A stretch of DNA of 6,849 nucleotides from Actinomycetes bacterium (GCA_023437285.1 JAEZGP010000146.1:1-6849); one strand, 5' to 3'; counted from the first letter of the stretch, positions 1-6,458 are shown. The notes: a model not told the origin generated them from the letters alone. Translations and numbers: made by a program.

Positions 1-2050
1 GCCGGGGCTCGGCCGCCGCCCGCAGCTCCAGCGTCTCGGCCAGCCACGCCCGTTCGCCCCGGCCGCGCGCGTCACGCGCCGCGCGGTGGGACAGGCGCAA
101 CGCCTCGGCGTGGTCGCCGATGAGGCGGGCGACCCAACCGCGCGCGACTAGGGCCCCGATCAGCTCCGCACCCGACGCGAGTGTCACCGCTTCGTCGGCC
201 AGCGCGGTCGCCTCAGCGGGATCCACACTGGCCAACGCCCTTGCGAGTCCGGCCAGCGCCGGCACGAGAGCCTGGTGCTCGCCGCCGTCGCGGGCGTCGC
301 GCACCGCCTCCTGGTACGCCGCGATGGCCTGCTCCCGCCAGCCCCGACGGCGGTGCACGTCGCCCATCGCGAGCAGAGCTGTGGCGCCGCGCCGCGAGCC
401 CATCCGCCGGCACATCGGCGCCACCTGCTCGTACCGGTCGATGGCCTCGTCGAAGCGGCCCAACCGGGCCAGCGCCTCGGCCTCGTTGCACAGCGACACG
501 ACCCGCATGCCGGCGGCGCCGGCCCGGTTGGCGGCGCGCACGGCGCGGGCTGCCAGCTCGCGGGCCTGCGGGTACCGTGCCCTGGCCAGTTGCTCGTGCG
601 TCTGGTTGATCAGGATGCGGGCGGTGGTGACCTCGTCGCCCGCCCGGCGCGCGGCGCGCAGCCCGAGGTCGTAGTGGTGGATCACCGCGGCCGGGTCGCC
701 GGCCAGCTTGCTGGCCAGGGCGAGCGCGACGTGCGCCGCCGCGAGGGCCTGGTCGTCGCCCGCCGCCAGCGCATGCTCGTAAGCGCGCGCTGCGGCGTGC
801 CCGGCGGCATCCGCCCGGCCGAGCATCCAGTGCGCGGAGGCCGACCACGCCAACAGCAGCGTCCGGTCGAGCGGACTGCCCGCGTCGAGGGCGCCGCGCT
901 CGAACGCCGCGAGCGCGGCTAACGGCTCGGCGCGCAGGTAGTGCACCATCCCGACCCGCCACGCCAGGCCCGGATCCCACGTATCCCCGGTGGTCAGCTG
1001 GCTGAGGACGGCGAGCGCGCCGACGGCGTCGCCGGTGGTGCGCAGCGCGTCGCCCCAGAACAGCCGGACCCGATCGTCGCGCAACCGGTCGGGCAGCCTG
1101 GTCACCAGAGCCACGTACTCGGCCGCGCCGCCCTCGGCGAGGATGCGCTCGCCCTGTTCGGCCAGCATGCGCGCGCACCCGAGGTCGTCGCCGGCCGCAA
1201 GCAGCGCGCGGGCGGCCGCGATCGGCGGGCCGTGCGCCGTGAACCACATCGCCGCCGCCTCGGCGCGTACCGGCGGCAGCGGCCGGCTCCGTCCCGCCAG
1301 GGCCGCCACCACGGGCACCACCCGGTGCCGCCCGCCGCCGGCCGGCACGAGCAGGCCGGTGTCGGCGAGCAACCGCAGCGTACGGTCGGCCCGCCGGTGC
1401 CCCAGTGCCCGACACAGGTCGGCGTTCACCGGCCCGATCGCGGCCGCGTCGCGCAGCAGGCCCAGTGCCGATCCGGGAAGTGCCGCGAGCACCTCCTCGA
1501 GCAGGAACTCGGCCACGGGGCTGCCGGGCTCGGCGAGCGCCTCGGCCGCCTTCTCGTCGGCGTCGGCCGCCAGCCGGACCAGCGCGGGCCAGCCACCGGT
1601 CGCCGCGTGCAGCCGCTCCGCCAGGGTCGTGTCCCACACGTCGTGTTCGTCCCGTAGCAGGGTGGCCACGTCATCGGCGCTCATGGCGAGCCGGTCGGGG
1701 CCGATCCGGCCGAGGAGCCCTCGCCCGCGCAGCCGCGACACCGTCCCGCCCAGCGGCCAGCGCGACGCGATCGCCAGGCCGGCGGCAGGCAGTTCGCCCG
1801 CCCAGCCGAGCAACCGCGTCGACTGCTCGTCGGTCAGCTCCGGCACGTCGTCGAGGACCAACCAGCGAGGTTCGTCGGGCTCGACACGGTGGGGCGCTGC
1901 CGGCATTCCGTCGGCCACGCTCCACCCCGTCAGCCAGTACGCCGTACCAGCTGGCAGCCAGGCGCGCAGCGCCGTGCTCTTGCCGTACCCGGGCCCGGCG
2001 ACGAGGAGCAGGCACCGCCAGCGGTTCAGCGACTCGGGTGGCGCACGCAC
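1..2050 (-). CDS. MalT/AfsR-like STAND ATPase transcriptional regulator with TPR region (C-terminus off window)
   Basis: 683 residues are visible and the frame is still open at the left edge. Residues 19-26 read GPGYGKST, a Walker A loop of the MalT type. Residues 64-69 (LVLDDV) form a Walker B. ASRWPL at 95-100 matches the sensor arginine region of STAND NTPases, and GGWPALVRLA at 152-161 is a hallmark of MalT/LAL regulators. From about residue 330 onward the protein is Ala/Arg-rich paired helices with TPR-like units such as ARLGRFDEAIDRYEQ. Such proteins are signal-responsive ATPase switches that normally end in a LuxR-type HTH, or in the AfsR/SARP group carry a BTAD/winged helix. That domain is not visible, so the subfamily is open. 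The start is GTG at 2050: a TGA lies in frame 24 bases upstream with no other start codon between, and GAAGG sits 7 nt before the GTG. The N-terminus is unusually short, with almost nothing before the P-loop. It is divergent from the secreted-protein gene at 2234. Confidence 0.85.
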   Translation of the reverse strand, partial: MRAPPESLNRWRCLLLVAGPGYGKSTALRAWLPAGTAYWLTGWSVADGMPAAPHRVEPDEPRWLVLDDVPELTDEQSTRLLGWAGELPAAGLAIASRWPLGGTVSRLRGRGLLGRIGPDRLAMSADDVATLLRDEHDVWDTTLAERLHAATGGWPALVRLAADADEKAAEALAEPGSPVAEFLLEEVLAALPGSALGLLRDAAAIGPVNADLCRALGHRRADRTLRLLADTGLLVPAGGGRHRVVPVVAALAGRSRPLPPVRAEAAAMWFTAHGPPIAAARALLAAGDDLGCARMLAEQGERILAEGGAAEYVALVTRLPDRLRDDRVRLFWGDALRTTGDAVGALAVLSQLTTGDTWDPGLAWRVGMVHYLRAEPLAALAAFERGALDAGSPLDRTLLLAWSASAHWMLGRADAAGHAAARAYEHALAAGDDQALAAAHVALALASKLAGDPAAVIHHYDLGLRAARRAGDEVTTARILINQTHEQLARARYPQARELAARAVRAANRAGAAGMRVVSLCNEAEALARLGRFDEAIDRYEQVAPMCRRMGSRRGATALLAMGDVHRRRGWREQAIAAYQEAVRDARDGGEHQALVPALAGLARALASVDPAEATALADEAVTLASGAELIGALVARGWVARLIGDHAEALRLSHRAARDARGRGERAWLAETLELRAAAEPR

Positions 2051-2125
2051 TGCTCCCCCTTCGGTCCGGTGTCACCGTCCACCATGGGCAGTCGGCGTGC
2101 GCCGGGGCAACGTGCCGACGGGAAA

Positions 2126-2168
2126 CGGATAGCTCACCGTCCATGAGCCGACCGTGACGCCACCGTGA
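2126..2168 (-). promoter_or_regulatory. Triple 11-bp-periodic heptamer repeat, possible SARP/OmpR-type operator
   Basis: Read on the minus strand, TCACGGT (2168-2162), TCACGGT (2157-2151) and TCATGGA (2146-2140) are each separated by exactly 4 bp. The first two are identical and the third matches at 5 of 7 positions. After an 8-bp gap comes TATCCG (2131-2126), a weak -10-like hexamer. Known SARP operators are heptamer direct repeats at 11-bp period placed 8 bp before the -10, and PhoP boxes also use 11-nt units. The geometry points toward the regulator gene, giving a leader of about 70 nt. The array also lies 65 bp upstream of the secreted-protein start, so either or both genes could be controlled. 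Function is inferred from spacing only. Confidence 0.4.
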
Positions 2169-2233
2169 GGCAGGTCCCGACACTGGCGTTCGTCCCGGCG
2201 GCAGGCGCCGGGCGGCGACGGCGAGGACACCAA

Positions 2234-3082
2234 ATGAGACGAACGATCAGCATGGTGGCGGTACTCGTGATGAGTACGGCGGGATTGGTGGTGGCGTCGG
2301 CCGCGCCGGCGCTGGCATCCGTGCCGGGCGTGGAAATTGTCGTCAGCAACAGTGGTTGGAGCAGCTCGACGGTCAAGTCGGCGGTGGTCACGTGCCCGGC
2401 CGGCAAACAGGTCATCGGCACGGGCTGGTCGATCGGCTCCGTCACGAGCGGGGTGCACGTGCCCGAGGTCCGGCCGACGGCCACGACCGTGGAGGTGGTG
2501 GCGTACGAGGACGCGGACGGCGTTGCCACCGACTGGTCCGTGTCGGCCCGGGCGGTCTGCGCCGACCCGCTACCGGGGTGGGAGATCGTCACCACCACGT
2601 CCACGATGACGACGGCAGCCATCGATCGCGTTCAGGTCGCGGCGTGCCCGTCCGGCAAGAAGCTCCTCGGCGCGGCGGGCGAGGTCAGTGGCGGGGGCGG
2701 TCGCGTGCTGCTCGACGGCATTGTCCCCACCTCGGGTCTGGTCGCGGTCACGGCGCACACGGACGGCTGGGGCTCGGACAACATTTGGAACCTCCGCGCG
2801 CACGCTATCTGCGCCGACCCGGTGGCCGGGCACCAGGTCGTGTCGAGCTCCAGCGGCACCACGTCGGCTGACAAGACTGAGTTCGCGTACTGCCCGGCAG
2901 GCACGACCGTGCTGAGCAGTGGCGGGGTGATCGTCCCCAACGACGGTCGGGTGGCGCTGTCCTCACTGTTGTCGACCGCGTACGGGGGCAGCGAGTACGC
3001 GCGGGTGGCCGGCCAGGAGGACGACCCGGGCTGGGCCACCTACTGGCGCATCGACGCGTTCGCGATCTGCGCGACGACCTAG
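2234..3082 (+). CDS. Secreted protein of three Cys-paired repeats, function unknown
   Basis: This is a 282-residue exported protein. The start is ATG 2234, with GAGGA 6 nt upstream. An earlier in-frame GTG at 2165 would add 23 Arg-rich residues before the signal peptide and is unlikely. Residues 1-28 form a Sec-type signal peptide (MRRT, hydrophobic core, APALA), with probable cleavage after A28. The mature part is three repeats of about 84 residues, at roughly 31-113, 114-197 and 198-282. Each begins G-x-(E/Q)-(I/V)-V and has CP(A/S)G near its middle. Each ends W-x-(V/L/I)-x-A-x-(A)-(V/I)-C-A. Cysteines are at 54/109, 138/193 and 220/279 (spacings 55, 55, 59), so one disulfide per repeat is likely. 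The CPxGK...AxCA style recurs in secreted actinomycete proteins of unknown role. No catalytic motif, sortase signal or membrane anchor is visible. A ligand-binding or wall-associated role is only a guess. The gene is monocistronic and ends before a strong hairpin. Confidence 0.88.
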   Translation: MRRTISMVAVLVMSTAGLVVASAAPALASVPGVEIVVSNSGWSSSTVKSAVVTCPAGKQVIGTGWSIGSVTSGVHVPEVRPTATTVEVVAYEDADGVATDWSVSARAVCADPLPGWEIVTTTSTMTTAAIDRVQVAACPSGKKLLGAAGEVSGGGGRVLLDGIVPTSGLVAVTAHTDGWGSDNIWNLRAHAICADPVAGHQVVSSSSGTTSADKTEFAYCPAGTTVLSSGGVIVPNDGRVALSSLLSTAYGGSEYARVAGQEDDPGWATYWRIDAFAICATT

Positions 3083-3092
3083 CTTCTCGCCA

Positions 3093-3149
3093 CCGGGGGT
3101 TATGGATTCATCGGCCGACATGGCGGCCGATGGAATCCATAGCCTCCGG
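3093..3149. terminator. Bidirectional hairpin terminator between convergent genes
   Basis: The arm TATGGATTCATCGGCCG (3101-3117) pairs with 3124-3141 across a 6-nt ACATGG loop, giving 17 base pairs with one bulged G. The stem can be prolonged outward by CCGGGGG (3093-3099) against CCTCCGG (3143-3149), with one mismatch or wobble. It starts 10 bp after the secreted-protein stop and ends 2 bp from the stop of the opposing gene. It has no T-tract on either side, as is common for actinobacterial hairpin terminators. Confidence 0.75.
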
Positions 3150-3151
3150 GG

Positions 3152-3862
3152 CTAGAGCCAGCGGGGCAGCGTCACGGCGGGGTCGGGGCCGGGCCGGCGG
3201 CCGGTCACCCAGCCGAGCAGGTGCGCGGCGGTCGCCGTGACCTCCACGGGTTCCGTGGCGCCGGGGCCGAACCGTACGGTGTCGCCCCGGTCGAGCGGCA
3301 CGAGCAGCACGGCGGGGCACTCCGGGAGCCGTGACAGGCCGGTCGTGACGTCCTCGATCAACGCGTCGACCAGCGGCGCCGGCAGGTCGTCGAGGCCGAC
3401 GTCGGCCGCCAGGTCGACCGCGTGCAGCCACACCTCGCGTACCCGCAACCAGGGGATCTCGGCGGCCGTCAGCTCCCCGCGCAGCGTGCGCAGCGGCGCG
3501 TCCCAGGCGTCCCCGGCGAGCCCGGCGAGCGCCGCGTCCAACGCCGAGGCGGACGCGACGAGGTCGGCGCGCAGCGCGGCCGGCGCCAGGGCGGCCGAGG
3601 CCTCGATCTCCGCTTCGCGGCTCTCCGGGCTGGCGTACATCGGTGTCTCGACGCCGGTCTCCGCCCACGCCGCCAGGCGGGCGAGCGCGTCGGCGTTGCG
3701 GGCCACGTGCCCGATGACGTGCGCGCGCGTCCAGCCGGGTAGCAGGCTGGGCGCGGCGAAGTCGGCGTCGTCGAGGCGCGCGACCGCCTCCTCGAACACG
3801 GCGCTGCCCTTGCGTAGCCAGGGCAGCGTGGTCTGCTGATCGCGCGTGTCCAGTCTCCCCAC
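3152..3862 (-). CDS. Mycothiol-dependent maleylpyruvate isomerase (MDMPI)-family protein
   Basis: This 236-residue protein has the DinB-like four-helix MDMPI fold. LPGWTRAHVIGHVARNADAL (41-60) is the family signature. PWLRVREVWLHAVDL (137-151) is the second conserved block. The family metal ligands correspond to H52, E143 and H147, all present. A smaller C-terminal domain follows from about residue 180 and ends LLGWVTGRRPG. Characterised members use mycothiol to isomerise maleylpyruvate in gentisate degradation. Most actinobacterial paralogues have unknown substrates, and no gentisate pathway gene is seen here, so the reaction should not be assumed. The GTG at 3862 is the only upstream start after an in-frame TGA, but the purine-rich GGGAG directly abuts it instead of being spaced from it. 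The start is therefore moderately certain. It is the last gene of the kinase-surE operon (30-bp gap) and may also have its own promoter. Confidence 0.85.
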   Translation of the reverse strand: MGRLDTRDQQTTLPWLRKGSAVFEEAVARLDDADFAAPSLLPGWTRAHVIGHVARNADALARLAAWAETGVETPMYASPESREAEIEASAALAPAALRADLVASASALDAALAGLAGDAWDAPLRTLRGELTAAEIPWLRVREVWLHAVDLAADVGLDDLPAPLVDALIEDVTTGLSRLPECPAVLLVPLDRGDTVRFGPGATEPVEVTATAAHLLGWVTGRRPGPDPAVTLPRWL

Positions 3863-3873
3863 CTCCCGGCGGG

Positions 3874-3903
3874 ATCATAGGGGGCGGCGCGGTCAGGTGA
3901 CGA
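3874..3903 (-). promoter_or_regulatory. Possible internal promoter for the MDMPI-family gene
   Basis: On the minus strand TATGAT (3879-3874) is a good TANNNT -10 hexamer, 11 bp before the GTG at 3862. A partial -35 (TCGTCA, 3903-3898) lies 18 bp upstream within the last codons of surE. A transcript from here would have almost no leader, which fits the lack of a properly spaced Shine-Dalgarno. Read-through from surE is equally possible. Confidence 0.3.
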
Positions 3904-4702
3904 GGGTGTCGACGGCCACGTCCGCCTGCACCCCCAGCAGCCGTACGGGCGTGACCACCGCGTACCCCTCGGCGAGCCAGGCCAGGTCGGTGCCCGGGAT
4001 GCGCCGGGCGCCCGATTCCTCCATGGCCACCCGCACGTAGTCGTGGCCGGATTCGGCGACCGCCATCTGGACCTGCCCGAACGGGGCGAGCGTCGCCTGG
4101 CGTACCCCGGGCAGCTCGTCGGCCGGCACGTCGGGGACGTTGATGTTCAGTACGGTCCGGTCGGCGGCCGACAGCAGCCACGGCAGCAGCCGGCACGCCA
4201 CGTCGGCAGCGGTACCCCAGTGGCGGGTCTCGTCGTCGACCGTGTCGAGCGCCGCGATGGCCGCGCCGCCGCTCGCGGTGCTGCCGGCGGCGGGGGAGAG
4301 CACGTCCAGCGACACGGCCATGGCCCGGATGCCGTTCATGGCGGCGGTCAGGGCGGCGCCGACCGTGCCGGAGTGCAGGATGCCGTGTCCGGCGTTGGCG
4401 CCCCGGTTGACGCCCGACAGCACCACGTCGGGCACGGGTCCGAACGCCCCGAGGGCCGCCAGCATCGTGATGTAGCTGGGCGAGGCGGCCACGGCGAGCG
4501 CCGGCACGTCGCCCAGCGTCGTACGTTCGATGGCCACCCGGCCCTCGACGGTCACGGCGGTCAGCGCGGCGCTCGTCCCGCTGGACTCTTGCCGGGGCGC
4601 CGCGACCGTGACGTCGTGACCGCGGTCGGCCGCGGCCTGCGCGAGCCAGCGGATGCCGGGGGCGGCGATGCCGTCGTCGTTGGTGACGAGTACGCGGGTC
4701 AT
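3893..4702 (-). CDS. surE: 5'/3'-nucleotidase SurE
   Basis: This 269-residue protein fits the usual SurE length. SurE is a cytoplasmic, divalent-metal-dependent phosphatase acting mainly on nucleoside 5'- and 3'-monophosphates, linked to stationary-phase survival. RVLVTNDDGIAAPGI (3-17) carries the metal-binding aspartates D9 and D10. APRQESSGTSAALT (35-48) is the second motif, with S41 aligning to the metal-site serine of the RSGxS motif. PDVVLSGVNRGANAG (91-105) gives the metal-site asparagine N99. HSGTVGAALTAAMNGI (110-125) is the conserved glycine/threonine helix start. All expected active-site residues are present, so it should be active. The start is ATG 4702. AGGA overlaps the stop codon of the upstream kinase and lies 7 nt before the ATG, so translation is probably coupled to the kinase. 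In this operon it may counter or complete the kinase reaction, but that is inference. Confidence 0.95.
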   Translation of the reverse strand: MTRVLVTNDDGIAAPGIRWLAQAAADRGHDVTVAAPRQESSGTSAALTAVTVEGRVAIERTTLGDVPALAVAASPSYITMLAALGAFGPVPDVVLSGVNRGANAGHGILHSGTVGAALTAAMNGIRAMAVSLDVLSPAAGSTASGGAAIAALDTVDDETRHWGTAADVACRLLPWLLSAADRTVLNINVPDVPADELPGVRQATLAPFGQVQMAVAESGHDYVRVAMEESGARRIPGTDLAWLAEGYAVVTPVRLLGVQADVAVDTLVT

Positions 4703-4711
4703 AACCGGGTC

Positions 4712-5638
4712 CTACCCTTCGCCGGCCGGGGTCAACGTGACCCGGCGAGCGAGTTCCGTCACCGCTTCGGCCCGCCCGGTACCCAGGCCGTGCCGGGTGA
4801 CGTTGACCCCGCCGGCCGCCGCGCCGACACGTACGGCCTCCCGCAGGTCGCCGCCCTGGGCCAGGACGGCGGCCACCCCGGCGGTCAGGGAGTCCCCGGC
4901 GCCCCGGTGGTCGACGACCTGCAGCGGCGGCATGGTGACCTCCACCAGTTCGTCGTCGAGCAGGGCGAGGGACGGCTGGTCTGCCCGGCTGATGAGCACG
5001 GACCCGGCGCCGTCGGCGCGCAGCTGGCGGGCCGCCTGCCCGAGCGCGGCGACTGAGTCGTCGCTGGCCCGCCCGTCGGCCAGCAGTTCCTCGTGGCGCA
5101 CCGTGAGGAACACGACGCCGCCGGCGAGGACGGCGGTCAGCAGGTCGCCGGACAGGTCGGCCACGACGCGGGCGCCGTTGGCCGTGAGGTCCGCCGCCAG
5201 GCGCCGGTAGACGTCGGCGTCGATGACGGCGTGGTCGGCCGGGCCGCTGAGCACGCTCACCGCCGCGCGCAGCCCTTCGGCGAGCGTCAGGCTGTAGAGC
5301 TCGTCCATGTCGTGGCGGGTCATCGGGGCGCCGGGGTGTTCGGCGACCGTCGAGCGGCCGCCATCGCGACGGTCGTGCACGTACCAGCCGCTGTCGGCCT
5401 CGCGCTGCACGGCGCGCGCGGTCATCCGGTCGCCGGTCAGCAGGTCGCGCAGGATGCGGCCGGTTTCGCCGCCCACGGCGACGCACATGACCACCGAGCA
5501 GCCCAGGGCCGTGATCATGCGAGCCTGCCAGATTCCCTGCCCGCCGGCGTGCACATGCAGCTCCGGGGCGGCGATGGATTGCTCGATGGTCACCGTGAGC
5601 AACGGTGCTGGCGCGAAGACCATGACGTGATCATCCAT
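4712..5638 (-). CDS. PfkB-family carbohydrate/nucleoside kinase, substrate unknown
   Basis: A 308-residue ribokinase-fold kinase. The N-terminus (FAPAPLLTVTIEQ, 8-20) resembles 1-phosphofructokinase/tagatose-6-phosphate kinases. HVHAGGQGIWQARMITALG (28-46) is the substrate-side glycine motif, with GGQGxWQAR in place of the usual GGKGxNxA. Residues 51-64 (MCVAVGGETGRILR) follow the family pattern. VVDHRGAGDSLTAG (241-254) is the PfkB signature 2, with anion hole GAGD and catalytic base D249. H244-R245 replace the usual T-T/V. These are ATP-dependent kinases of sugars, sugar phosphates or nucleosides, and the substrate here is not readable. I chose ATG 5638, which gives MDDHVMVFAP. ATG 5623 (MVFAP) is a close alternative, and neither has a clear Shine-Dalgarno. 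An open extension upstream to 5902 is low-complexity, overlaps the divergent gene and is rejected. It is the first gene of the operon, with surE starting 9 bp after its stop. Confidence 0.87.
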   Translation of the reverse strand: MDDHVMVFAPAPLLTVTIEQSIAAPELHVHAGGQGIWQARMITALGCSVVMCVAVGGETGRILRDLLTGDRMTARAVQREADSGWYVHDRRDGGRSTVAEHPGAPMTRHDMDELYSLTLAEGLRAAVSVLSGPADHAVIDADVYRRLAADLTANGARVVADLSGDLLTAVLAGGVVFLTVRHEELLADGRASDDSVAALGQAARQLRADGAGSVLISRADQPSLALLDDELVEVTMPPLQVVDHRGAGDSLTAGVAAVLAQGGDLREAVRVGAAAGGVNVTRHGLGTGRAEAVTELARRVTLTPAGEG

Positions 5639-5708
5639 GGGGACAGTCAACACGGAGGCCCGATGATCGGCCGATTCCGCCGCGCCGCCGCGCCGGTAGA
5701 CTCCCGCT
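5639..5708 (+). promoter_or_regulatory. Divergent promoter region with leaderless -10 and 10-bp palindrome
   Basis: This 70-bp region separates the kinase operon from the 5-alpha-reductase-like gene. TAGACT (5697-5702) is a TANNNT -10 box ending 6 nt before ATG 5709. Transcription would start at the A of the ATG, the classic leaderless layout, and no Shine-Dalgarno is present. No convincing -35 is seen for this direction. On the other strand TTGACT (5652-5647) looks like a -35, but no good -10 follows at 16-19 bp. ATCGGCCGAT (5666-5675) is a perfect palindrome near the middle of the gap and could be an operator. Confidence 0.5.
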
Positions 5709-6458
5709 ATGTCCGGCTCGTATGGCCTTCTGGTGCTGCTCGAGATCGGACTGGCCGTGGCCACGGCGGTGGCCCTGCTGTACGTCACCGCCCCGTACGG
5801 ACGGCACGGGCGCGGGGGTTGGGGCCCGACCGTCCCCGCGCGGGTGGGCTGGCTGGTCATGGAGGCGCCGGCGTCGCTGTTCTTCCTCGCCGTCTTCGTC
5901 ACCGGCGAGCACCGCGCCGAGCTGGTGCCGCTCGTGCTGCTCGCCCTGTGGCAGCTGCACTACGTGCAGCGGGCCTTCGTGTACCCGCTGCTCATGCGCG
6001 CCGGTGGGGCCCGGATGCCGGTCAGCGTCATGGCCATGGCGATCGCGTTCAACGTGCTCAACGCGTACCTCAATGCGAAGTGGATCTCCTCGGTCGGCGA
6101 CTACGCGGCCGGTTGGCTCGCCGACCCCCGGTTCCTGCTCGGCGCGCTGGTGTTCCTCGCCGGCCTGTCGGTCAACCTGTGGGCCGACCGGAAGCTGCGC
6201 CGCCTGCGGGCCGCCGGCACCGGCTACCAGATCCCGCGCGGTGGGCTCTACCGGTGGGTTTCGTGCCCGAACTACCTGGGCGAGATCGTGGAATGGTTCG
6301 GCTGGGCGCTGGCCACCTGGTCGCCTGCCGGGCTCGCGTTCGCCCTCTACACGACCGCCAACCTGGCGCCGCGCGCCGTGGCGAACCACCGGTGGTACCG
6401 CGAGCAGTTCCCCGATTACCCGCCGCGGCGTCGCGCGCTCGTTCCGTTTCTCCTTTAG
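5709..6458 (+). CDS. Steroid 5-alpha-reductase (SRD5A) family membrane protein
   Basis: This 249-residue integral membrane protein has about six or seven hydrophobic segments: near 6-26, 45-65, 70-88, 105-122, 142-158 and 195-218. It closely follows the SRD5A family, which reduces a C4-C5 double bond of 3-oxo steroids or related enones with NADPH. WLVMEAPA (48-55) carries E52 and LHYVQRAFVYPLL (83-95) carries Y85, corresponding to the catalytic Glu/Tyr pair of human SRD5A2. N156, D160, R164 and R167 have exactly the spacing of its NADPH-binding N/D/R/R set. GGLYRWVSCPNYLGEIVEW (178-196) and R222 complete the cofactor side, and the end is FPDYPPRRRALVPFLL. The active site therefore looks intact. 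The bacterial substrate is unknown; sterol, hopanoid-like, carotenoid or polyketide enones are all possible. The start ATG 5709 is supported by a leaderless -10. It stands alone, divergent from the kinase operon, and is followed by a hairpin at 6496. Confidence 0.9.
   Translation: MSGSYGLLVLLEIGLAVATAVALLYVTAPYGRHGRGGWGPTVPARVGWLVMEAPASLFFLAVFVTGEHRAELVPLVLLALWQLHYVQRAFVYPLLMRAGGARMPVSVMAMAIAFNVLNAYLNAKWISSVGDYAAGWLADPRFLLGALVFLAGLSVNLWADRKLRRLRAAGTGYQIPRGGLYRWVSCPNYLGEIVEWFGWALATWSPAGLAFALYTTANLAPRAVANHRWYREQFPDYPPRRRALVPFLL

Noticed and set aside
213..1637. 474-codon minus-strand open frame inside the regulator
   Set aside because: Arg/Gly/Ala-rich translation without motifs. The overlapping frame starting at GTG 2050 gives Walker A, Walker B, the MalT-like GWPA block and TPR-like helices.
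990..2132. Ser/Arg/Ala-rich open frame on the plus strand opposite the regulator
   Set aside because: Antisense shadow caused by GC-rich codon use; low-complexity translation and no ribosome site or domain.
2072..2143. Two exact copies of TCACCGTCCA, at 2072-2081 and 2134-2143
   Set aside because: A 10-bp GC-biased match 62 bp apart can arise by chance here. The flanks differ and only the second copy overlaps the periodic heptamers.
2165..2233. Upstream GTG start for the secreted repeat protein
   Set aside because: It would place an Arg-rich 23-residue segment before a normal signal peptide. ATG 2234 has a well-spaced GAGGA.
3101..3141. Inverted repeat as a miniature transposable element
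   Set aside because: No flanking target duplication and no internal sequence beyond a 6-nt loop; its position between convergent stop codons fits a terminator better.
3108..5486. 792-codon open frame on the minus strand spanning MDMPI, surE and the kinase
   Set aside because: It runs through three well-supported genes in another frame. Its product is extreme Arg/Gly/Pro-rich sequence with no domain, typical of an out-of-frame reading of GC-rich DNA.
5639..5902. N-terminal extension of the kinase by 88 codons
   Set aside because: The extension is low-complexity, lies antisense to the start of the reductase gene, and precedes a natural kinase N-terminus at MDDHVMVFAP.
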